DNA of 30,521 nt. It comes from a virus. A model generated the notes under the pieces. It was not told where the DNA came from. It searched no databases and worked only from the letters and a program-made list of their open reading frames with translations. Each line of letters begins with the position of its first letter. The first letter of the stretch is position 1. The stretch is taken from the IMG/VR virus record IMGVR_UViG_3300005747_000545, positions 1 to 30,521 of that record; one strand, given 5' to 3'. This document shows, in pieces, positions 24,007-30,521 of the stretch. The position numbers and the translations under genes are program-made.

Positions 24007-26247
24007 TTATCGAGGTCCGCCGCTAAAACCAACAGGGTCAAATTTATTGTTTGCAATACGGAATACAACTTGATTCTTAATGCCGTTTCCGCTCAACTTA
24101 GCTTCGTATTGCAGCGCGTATCGTCCTTGCGCTGGATAACCGAGGTCACTCATCAACACTCGATAAACTCCCCCATCAATGGTTTCTTGATCATCTATGA
24201 CATTGCGCATATTTCCGCTTGCAATTTCCACCAAGTCCTCATCAAACAGCCTCCATGTGGGTAACTGCTGAGGGGTGTCCAGTAAATTATCAATTTCACA
24301 GCGTACTCTGAACTCATGCTCTGTACCTTGAGGTATCAGAACCGCACTTGATCCGATCACCGCCAAATTTGATGTGAGCGGGGTGATATAGGTGACGGTG
24401 TGGCTAGCCGAGGCAACATTATTGTGTTGATCTATCAAATCTAGCTCGTATGTCCACTCGCCAGCGGGAGCGCCGGGGTTCACGTTGATTCGTGATGACC
24501 ACCCATCAGCACCAGTATCGAAGTTGTAAGTTGCTTGGATACCACCGTCGGGGTCTTTGATAAGCAGATTCAGTGACGAGCCGGTAGTCTGTACCTCAGT
24601 CCCATCGTTACGGATGTTCTCAACGTGCGCCCACGTATAGACCACGTTCCCCAAGATAACCGCTGCATATTCCTCGTTAGCGTCTTCACTTGGGAAGTCG
24701 TCTTTATTCAGTGTACCCACCAACTGCGTGTGCAGGTCTATCAGCCGGAGACTTGATACGCTCCAAGCGTCTGCCGTATCAAGTTGCACATTCCCGTCAG
24801 TATCGCGTATACGCAAGTGGTACGGAGTTCCCGTAGGTGTCGCTACCGCTTTATTCGGACTGACCGGAGTGTGTGTAAAGCTAATTTGACCACTACCATC
24901 AGGTGTTTCAGTAGCGGTGTCATACGTTGCACCAGCATCATCCACAGCAGTCGCAGACACATTGTTGCTCCACGGATTCCCGTCTGCCCTCGTTACTGAC
25001 GCGGTGACTTCAATAACCTCACCGTAGTTTGCTAAAGCAAAGGATGGAGTTGCTGCTGAGATTGTCCGATACCGGCTAACTTTGAAAACATTGCCGCTTA
25101 GTGTTGTAACCTGCCCCGGAGGCAGTGTTTCAATCGTCCACTGCTTACCTGTTGCATCCGCTGTAGCGTCATCACCCGACAGAAGCGTGTAGTTCAGGTC
25201 GTAATTCGATCCTGTATCCGCGATGCTTTTCTTCGTAGCACCGAGAGAGTCTTTCAGCACCAGCGTTAGGTTACGTGTGAGTGCTTCGCCGCGACTGTTC
25301 GTGATGCCCCAATCTACTTCAGTCGCATCCCCGATGTTAGACAAAGCGAAGTTGGTCGCGGGTGTTCCCGAGGTTAAACGGGGGTCGGCGTCGAATAGTG
25401 TTTGCCCCCCTGCATTCGCACTGAAAGTGGTCCAAAGCGCAGTTCCGCCTTCACTTGTCGCCTGCAACTGTGCCAATCCGTTAACTACAAATCTTGCACC
25501 ATAGGTTTTTAAGGTAAGGTCAAAATTGGTTTCATTGACCACTGCCGAAAAATCAGTGAATCCACCAGAACTAACCGTTGCGGTGCTGCCCGCGAGTTGC
25601 ACGTCTACACCATCCAGAATATCCAATTTGGCCTGCTCGTGACCACGTACACTCCAAGGGGGAGAATAGCTTGCACGAACCGTTGCCAGTTCATCGCCTG
25701 CGGGGCCATACGAGTGTTTATCACCTGCTGGATAACCGGACTGGTGGGAAAGTGTGACGGGGTTACGTGCGATCAGCTTACCTTGGTCTTCGTAACCCAC
25801 ACTACCAAGTGACGGCGGCGAACTACCCCCGTCAGTGTCGATCACAAAATTACCCAAACCAGCGGCGGTGCCTGTTCGGGTGTGGCGCGCCCGCAGCCGC
25901 AACGTACCAGAACGAGGGTTTCCAGTTTCTGTGCCGTCGTGTGTCGCCCAGAATGTGAACGCCTGCCCTGCGGTCAGGCCAGCTTGCGACCCCGAGTACA
26001 ACGTGCGTACCAGTGTCCCCGTTCCAGTTTCGTAGTACACCCACAGGTCTACCGTGTTCGTTCCGTCACTGGTGTCAAGATTACGGTTGTAATACAACTG
26101 AATGCTCTCACCAGCGTTGAGCATATACGTGGGGCGGTCCGAGCCTTGATTAGTCGGAACGGCGTTAACCGTCGATAGGCATATACTGAACTCCGCACCC
26201 AGCGTCGTATCTACACGCGCCCTTGCCGCACCCAGATAAACCGCCAT
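24007..26247 (-). CDS. Multidomain beta-rich virion/adhesin-like protein
   Basis: This 746-aa protein is made of many beta-sandwich-like segments. An N-terminal domain starts YLGAARARVDTTLGAEFSI. A region with FTFWATHDGTETGNPRSGTL and RLRARHTRT follows. At least three Ig-like domains come later, for example FALSNIGDATEVDWGITNS and FALANYGEVIEVTASVTRAD, plus the final RYALQYEAKLSGNGIKNQVV. Paired AT.SFALxNxGxxxEVxxxxT-type strands suggest that two adjacent domains are related. It has no signal peptide, membrane span or enzyme motif. The ATG overlaps the stop of the 31-aa gene as TAATG. A virion surface or fibre role is inferred from fold type and neighbours. Composition is clearly higher in G+C here than in the head and tail genes; for example, positions 25861-25920 hold 42 G/C of 60. 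Confidence 0.72.
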   Translation of the reverse strand: MAVYLGAARARVDTTLGAEFSICLSTVNAVPTNQGSDRPTYMLNAGESIQLYYNRNLDTSDGTNTVDLWVYYETGTGTLVRTLYSGSQAGLTAGQAFTFWATHDGTETGNPRSGTLRLRARHTRTGTAAGLGNFVIDTDGGSSPPSLGSVGYEDQGKLIARNPVTLSHQSGYPAGDKHSYGPAGDELATVRASYSPPWSVRGHEQAKLDILDGVDVQLAGSTATVSSGGFTDFSAVVNETNFDLTLKTYGARFVVNGLAQLQATSEGGTALWTTFSANAGGQTLFDADPRLTSGTPATNFALSNIGDATEVDWGITNSRGEALTRNLTLVLKDSLGATKKSIADTGSNYDLNYTLLSGDDATADATGKQWTIETLPPGQVTTLSGNVFKVSRYRTISAATPSFALANYGEVIEVTASVTRADGNPWSNNVSATAVDDAGATYDTATETPDGSGQISFTHTPVSPNKAVATPTGTPYHLRIRDTDGNVQLDTADAWSVSSLRLIDLHTQLVGTLNKDDFPSEDANEEYAAVILGNVVYTWAHVENIRNDGTEVQTTGSSLNLLIKDPDGGIQATYNFDTGADGWSSRINVNPGAPAGEWTYELDLIDQHNNVASASHTVTYITPLTSNLAVIGSSAVLIPQGTEHEFRVRCEIDNLLDTPQQLPTWRLFDEDLVEIASGNMRNVIDDQETIDGGVYRVLMSDLGYPAQGRYALQYEAKLSGNGIKNQVVFRIANNKFDPVGFSGGPR

Positions 26248-26342
26248 TATTCGCGCCCCGCCAGTTTTTCTAGTAGATCAGGGCGTGCGTCGTTAGGGTT
26301 GCGTCGAAGATTTTCCCGACAAGTTATACATACATATATCAC
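26247..26342 (-). CDS. 31-aa CxxC microprotein, translationally coupled
   Basis: A GTG at 26342 overlaps the stop of the upstream gene as GTGA and is preceded by a strong AAGGAG site 7 nt away. The frame runs 31 codons to a TAA that overlaps the next ATG (TAATG), so it fills the gap exactly. The protein begins MIYVCITCRENLRRNPNDAR and ends with an acidic/basic helix, PDLLEKLAGRE. The Cys-x-x-Cys pair could bind a metal or form a disulphide. I do not recognise the family. The good site and double overlap make a real gene likely despite the length. Confidence 0.75.
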   Translation of the reverse strand: MIYVCITCRENLRRNPNDARPDLLEKLAGRE

Positions 26343-27160
26343 CAGCCAACTCCTTTTGAATCCCACGCAAAGCCGGTGCGTTCAACCCACTCACCACCTG
26401 CGTCTGGTATAAATACAGCATCAAACACAGCATCGCCCGAGGATGAACCCGATGGTGCTTCCGCCATGATTGTGCCTACGCCAATATTAGTAGTCACTAA
26501 TTCTTGCACCCACATTCTATATCCTACCTGTGGACGCTTGTTTGTTAATCGCCCCGTTAGTGTATTCGGTGTTGCCGCAAGTATTGCGTCTTGCTTTGCT
26601 TCTGTTGATGGTGCTGCTATCAACTTCGCCAATACAGCAGCAAGAGTCGTTTGTGTTGCAAAATCCAACCCTGCTATAGTATCTAGTGTTGTCTTAGCGG
26701 CACCAAGTGTTGCTTCTTTCGCTAAACCTGTTTCTGGATCAGCAGTTGGGTTTGTTACAGTTACATTATGCCCGTCCGCAAGCTGTCCCGCCAACAGTGA
26801 ATCTAGCTTTGTATGAGCAACGGTATCCAGATTGTATAGTCTTCCTTTAGAGTCTACAGAAAGACCTGAGTAATCCCCGTTTGCACTTGTAAGAGTATTT
26901 ACTGCGTCGTCATTTCTAACACCCAAAACGAATGAACCAGCAGCACCTGTTGTGTGCGTATCATCTTCATTGTGGTCTGATGCTGTTTCAAAGTCACCTT
27001 CAGCTACAACTGTAAGGGATTGGTCTGCTGCAAATACAACAGGGATGCTCTCATCCTTGATCTTTTGACCAAGGGTTATGTCCTCTCCACCTATCTTGAC
27101 TACATCAGTGAGTGTTGCACCACTTGCTCGTGGAGTTCCTACGTTTCCACCAATAAACAT
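26339..27160 (-). CDS. Virion-type protein with repeated EATL/EAKQD helical segments
   Basis: This 273-aa protein starts MFIGGNVGTPRASGATLTDV, and its ATG overlaps the upstream stop as TAATG, with AGGGG about 8 nt before. Residues about 35-110 form an acidic beta region (VVFAADQSLTVVAEGDFETA, HNEDDTHTTGAAGSFVLGVR). At about 145-200 are repeats of LAKEATLGAAKTTLDTI and LAKLIAAPSTEAKQDAIL type, seen in many phage structural proteins next to adhesins and giving a trimeric coil. The C-terminus (VGYRMWVQELVTTNIGV, then GGEWVERTGFAWDS) is a small beta domain. The position between two large beta-rich proteins suggests a virion fibre linker. The exact role is unknown. Confidence 0.72.
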   Translation of the reverse strand: MFIGGNVGTPRASGATLTDVVKIGGEDITLGQKIKDESIPVVFAADQSLTVVAEGDFETASDHNEDDTHTTGAAGSFVLGVRNDDAVNTLTSANGDYSGLSVDSKGRLYNLDTVAHTKLDSLLAGQLADGHNVTVTNPTADPETGLAKEATLGAAKTTLDTIAGLDFATQTTLAAVLAKLIAAPSTEAKQDAILAATPNTLTGRLTNKRPQVGYRMWVQELVTTNIGVGTIMAEAPSGSSSGDAVFDAVFIPDAGGEWVERTGFAWDSKGVGW

Positions 27161-30100
27161 TATAAATTCCCCTGCATGACAGATACGCGAGTGGTAGCCC
27201 CACTTGATTCACGTACTTCTAAGTATAAGTTATCTACAGACAAGGCCGCTGCCCCAACATCATCTACGGTAACAATAGCTTCTATATTCTGAATATCTGC
27301 CGGTACAATAGTGCCAAAGTCAGAAGTAACGTCCATAAACTGTACGAAGTCTGATGTACCAAAAAATGAAACTTGTTTCTCTGTAGCCCCTTGTACACCA
27401 TTATATTTATATGTCATTGTGGCGGCTGGTGCTGACGTTGCTGCCGGTGAGAACGTTATGGCGATTAGACTGAACCCGATAGTACTAGACGTTGTTCCGG
27501 AGAACACTTGTGTTCCTGTACTCGTGAGGTCTAACGTGTTTACCACCAGCGATGCCGCATTGCTACCGTTGCCGTTACGTGGTTCAGTGTTAGCGTTCTG
27601 GTCTGATTGTTCGATAAATCCAGAACCAGCAGTATGAGTGCGTTGCCCCATCGAAACAAAAACAACTGCTTGTCCGTTAATTGTTCCTTCAAGACTGTCG
27701 TTATACGAATTTTCATTACTTGCAGCACTGTACGTCTGAATGTCCTGCTCCGCACCCACACCAGTAAAGCTAGTTACAGCAATTACACCATTTGTACACG
27801 GTTGCGAAAAGGAGGCGGTAACAATGGAGTCTCCGGTAGGGGTGCCTACACCGCGCCACAGCGAGACTCGGGTATCACCATTGCCTCCGGAAACACCAGC
27901 AGTAACCTCTTCCCATGCCAACCCTAGACCCGTCACTGTAGCAACCAAAGCAGATGCGTTTCTGCGGCTAATAGCTGCATAATATGTCCGTTTTGATGAG
28001 GAAGTCACTGTTGTTTCTGTAGAAACGCTGGTGGTGTTACCTGTAACACCTGAAATGTATTCATCAAGGGTCACAGTCGATGTTGTTGGGGTAGGTGCCT
28101 TGCGCGCCTCAAACCCAATACGCAATCTGTCTATATCGGTAAATCCACCCGTGAATGAGAAACTGGCACCGGAGACACTTAATGTCTCACCAACCGCGTC
28201 CATTGTTGCATACTGATTGTCTGAAGTCAGGGCGAATGACGGATTAGTGCAAGTACCACCCGCTACCGTCCCGTTCTCGTGAACAATATTTCTATTCCCC
28301 CCTACATCCTCACATATCGCCCATAATTCTTCGTCAGGCTCTAGCGTAAAGGTTGCATCGCCACCAAGGAATAAAGGTATGCTGTTGATTTCAGTAACGT
28401 CAGAGGACTCTTTAACGAAAGCATGGTAATTACCTGCGTTTCGCACCTGTAAAGCTCTTGTTCCCTCAACAACAGGTTCATCAATTCGTTGAGGATCAGG
28501 TGTAAGTACAAACTGCCTCGTTTGCAGCCCTGAAACGCCACTCAAGGCTGTTTGGGCGTCATTCCCTACTAGGTGCACATCTAAACCTAAACCAGCGCCA
28601 CCGCGCTTAATGAAGCCGTGATTCCCTGCCGCATCCTCAGTAAAAGGTTTTATTTTTTTCAGACCAGCAAGGAATGTCTGATCAGGGACTGTTGAAAGTT
28701 GCTCCATTGCATCCGGCGGTGCTACACCAATAAACGAAACGTCTAATGTGAGGCTCGTTTGCCCGATAATACCGTTGACAATTCTAAAGCGCACCCATTT
28801 ACCCTGAACAGGGGTGTAACGTGGAGCGGAGCCGTTCCCTTCAAGCGGATCGTACTCGGTAGGAAGGGTGTAGGTAATATCATCGTCGGTGCCGTTGACC
28901 GGCGCATCCTTAGTGGATATGTCGATATACAGCGTACAAGGAACATCTGTTGTCAGTGTATCCAGTACTCCTGCATAATTACCAGACCAACGGAACCATT
29001 CTCCACGGAAAATGTGATCTGTTCCGCCCGTGTTTCCGTTTAGTGGAGTGGTGGTAGAGTTAGCGGCGTGGCTTCCGGGCTTGCGGAATACTTCGATTTC
29101 ACCATCAGGGTTCTGACCCTTATTGACAGACTGCACAAGAGGTGCAGGGAAATACGTATATATTGGTTGGTCAATTGATTGGAAAACAGGACCAACGGGT
29201 GTATCTGAGCCTTGTGACCTTACAGAGAAGCTTGTGCAATCAACTCCCGTGTCATTATAGACGATAATACGGAAGTATTTCTGAAAGTAAGGTGCGCCTG
29301 TAACAATCGGAGCGTCTGCAAATGAAATTGCGGTAGGCTGACTAAAATCTACAGTTGCGGAGTTGTTACCTTGATCGTCTGATGCGTTTAATAAAAATAC
29401 CTTTACACCAGACACATTAAACGTCATGTGCGCGAACTGATCTTTGAAACGGGTTACGTTTATCCAACCAGAATCAATGACATTTGCAGCAACAATCGGA
29501 CCAACAGGGTCAAATGCAGGTGTAGTACCAGACGTTAGATTCCCCGCTGTCTCCCAATTGTTGCGGAAAACAGTACGCCAAGGGTTTGCTATAATAGCTG
29601 CCTTATCTACGGTAAGACTCGCAACACCAAACTCTGATTGCTCTTCTAAGTCCTCGTCAAGAACGGAACCAGCCTGTACAGCTCGTACATTTTGAACAAG
29701 GGATGTGAATGCGAGCGGGGCAGATAGTTTTGTAACACTTCCAGATAACGCGGTCTTGCGCTTTAACATAAATGCAAGTACGCCGGGGGTCTGTGGTGTT
29801 TCCCCATTTGTAATTTCAACGCGCAAGTAATCAGCAGAAAACGTTTCCAACGGCGTCAAGAAGAAATAATACCCGGATGCCGCATCCAGAGCTACTTCCT
29901 GTGGAGCAACCTCAAATATATCACCTGTGCCGTTTACACCATCATGTGACCAACGCACAACAGCAGTGAAAGGCTCAAACGCAGCATAGACTAATAAACC
30001 CGACGCATGATCTGAGTATTTTGAGTAGCTACCTATAAATGTACCAGATGCGCCAAGAAGTCCTACTTGCTCATTTAATGTATCGCGCTCGTGAGCGTCT

Positions 30101-30521
30101 GCTCCAAGTGACGATAGTGTATCATCCCCCAGCGTTCTAAGTCTCTTAAGTAGAGCAATTACGGTGCCGTCACCGGATGCGGATTCTGCGTCTGTAGTGA
30201 AACCTGTGTTGTCTCGAAGCGACTGTGTTTTAAGACGAATCTGGTCTGCGTCTGCTTCGATGTTATTGAGTGATGTATCTATTGTGCTCAGAACAGCTTG
30301 AGTTGCGTCAGACTCTGATTTTGCTTCGTCTTTGAATGCAACCAAGTCTGTGTTCAGATCAACAACAGCTTGCTTCACTTCGTCTTGTTTTTGTTTTGTC
30401 GCAGGATCAATTTTCGCGTCAGCAGAGTCCTTGACTCCAACTTCATTGTCAATCGTGACAGTAATATTTTCTAGAGCAACAAGAGACTCATCAGATAGCT
30501 GGACACGTTGTGCTGTTGCTC
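27160..30521 (-). CDS. Large multidomain beta-rich virion protein, 5' end outside window
   Basis: The frame stays open past a GTG at 30378 to the window edge, so at least 1119 codons are coding and the true start lies beyond 30521. The visible N-terminal part reads ATAQRVQLSDESLVALENIT and VTIDNEVGV, a typical opening of phage structural proteins, followed by a helical stalk (DEVKQAVVDLNTDLVAFKDE, DADQIRLKTQSLRDN). A series of beta domains follows. Near the C-terminus a beta-sandwich (SVSGASFSFTGGFTDIDRLR) is interrupted by about 200 residues containing SRRNASALVATVTGLGLAWE and SFSQPCTNGVIAVTSFTGV, a domain seen in bacterial surface proteins. After it the outer fold resumes at TMTYKYNGVQGATE. 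The function is inferred as a virion adhesin. Confidence 0.8.
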   Translation of the reverse strand, partial: ATAQRVQLSDESLVALENITVTIDNEVGVKDSADAKIDPATKQKQDEVKQAVVDLNTDLVAFKDEAKSESDATQAVLSTIDTSLNNIEADADQIRLKTQSLRDNTGFTTDAESASGDGTVIALLKRLRTLGDDTLSSLGADAHERDTLNEQVGLLGASGTFIGSYSKYSDHASGLLVYAAFEPFTAVVRWSHDGVNGTGDIFEVAPQEVALDAASGYYFFLTPLETFSADYLRVEITNGETPQTPGVLAFMLKRKTALSGSVTKLSAPLAFTSLVQNVRAVQAGSVLDEDLEEQSEFGVASLTVDKAAIIANPWRTVFRNNWETAGNLTSGTTPAFDPVGPIVAANVIDSGWINVTRFKDQFAHMTFNVSGVKVFLLNASDDQGNNSATVDFSQPTAISFADAPIVTGAPYFQKYFRIIVYNDTGVDCTSFSVRSQGSDTPVGPVFQSIDQPIYTYFPAPLVQSVNKGQNPDGEIEVFRKPGSHAANSTTTPLNGNTGGTDHIFRGEWFRWSGNYAGVLDTLTTDVPCTLYIDISTKDAPVNGTDDDITYTLPTEYDPLEGNGSAPRYTPVQGKWVRFRIVNGIIGQTSLTLDVSFIGVAPPDAMEQLSTVPDQTFLAGLKKIKPFTEDAAGNHGFIKRGGAGLGLDVHLVGNDAQTALSGVSGLQTRQFVLTPDPQRIDEPVVEGTRALQVRNAGNYHAFVKESSDVTEINSIPLFLGGDATFTLEPDEELWAICEDVGGNRNIVHENGTVAGGTCTNPSFALTSDNQYATMDAVGETLSVSGASFSFTGGFTDIDRLRIGFEARKAPTPTTSTVTLDEYISGVTGNTTSVSTETTVTSSSKRTYYAAISRRNASALVATVTGLGLAWEEVTAGVSGGNGDTRVSLWRGVGTPTGDSIVTASFSQPCTNGVIAVTSFTGVGAEQDIQTYSAASNENSYNDSLEGTINGQAVVFVSMGQRTHTAGSGFIEQSDQNANTEPRNGNGSNAASLVVNTLDLTSTGTQVFSGTTSSTIGFSLIAITFSPAATSAPAATMTYKYNGVQGATEKQVSFFGTSDFVQFMDVTSDFGTIVPADIQNIEAIVTVDDVGAAALSVDNLYLEVRESSGATTRVSVMQGNL

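Noticed and set aside
25882-26178. 98-codon plus-strand frame opposite the 746-aa gene
   Set aside because: High G+C makes stop codons rare on the opposite strand; no ribosome-binding site or known motif was seen.
1-30521. CRISPR arrays, tRNA genes, insertion sequences and attachment sites
   Set aside because: By eye I saw no direct repeats with regular spacers, no cloverleaf-type sequence, no transposase or integrase, and no terminal inverted repeats.

Overview
This window is the late structural region of a tailed bacteriophage or prophage with a long non-contractile (siphovirus-type) tail. Every gene I can support lies on the minus strand, so transcription runs from high to low coordinates. 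Both outermost genes run off the window. The host cannot be read from the sequence. A gram-negative host is plausible, because the tail genes follow the lambda G/GT-H-M-L-K-J order and end in a J-type tip protein.

In transcription order the layout is as follows. (1) 30521-24007 holds an adhesin-like module: a large multidomain beta-rich protein cut by the window edge, a 273-aa virion-type protein, a 31-aa CxxC protein fitted exactly between its neighbours, and a 746-aa multi-beta-domain protein. Much of it looks richer in G+C than the rest. (2) A 131-nt A+T-rich gap, 24006-23876. (3) Head module: DUF4055-type portal, scaffold and major capsid protein, then a strong intrinsic terminator at 20474-20501. 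(4) Head-tail connector module: a small acidic head-region protein, adaptor, head-closure protein, HK97 gp10-like neck protein and tail terminator. (5) Tail module: tail tube protein, tail chaperone G with a -1 frameshift to GT (GGGAAAC slippery site at 16921-16927), a terminator-like hairpin, the 1475-aa tape measure, M-like and L-like (DUF1833) tip proteins, an NlpC/P60 peptidase (K-like), and a 2613-aa J-like hub fused to a fibre-like C-terminus. (6) Distal adhesion genes: a 118-aa unknown, a 257-aa CBM-like protein, and a fibre gene running off position 1 that has no stop in the window.

Genes are packed by TAATG, ATGA or GTGA stop/start overlaps, which implies coupled translation of one long late operon. 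The two hairpins sit where copy number should fall: after the capsid protein, and after the tube protein and G. They may act as attenuators that set stoichiometry. No terminase, lysis, integration, replication, tRNA or CRISPR element is visible. No head maturation protease is visible either, so a scaffold-driven head without a dedicated protease is possible, or the protease lies outside the window.

The points most worth a second look are the adhesin module placed before the portal, the hidden 31-aa gene, the GT frameshift, the duplicated three-domain unit and GVYG repeats in the J-like protein, the composition break inside the left-end fibre gene, and the paired hairpins.
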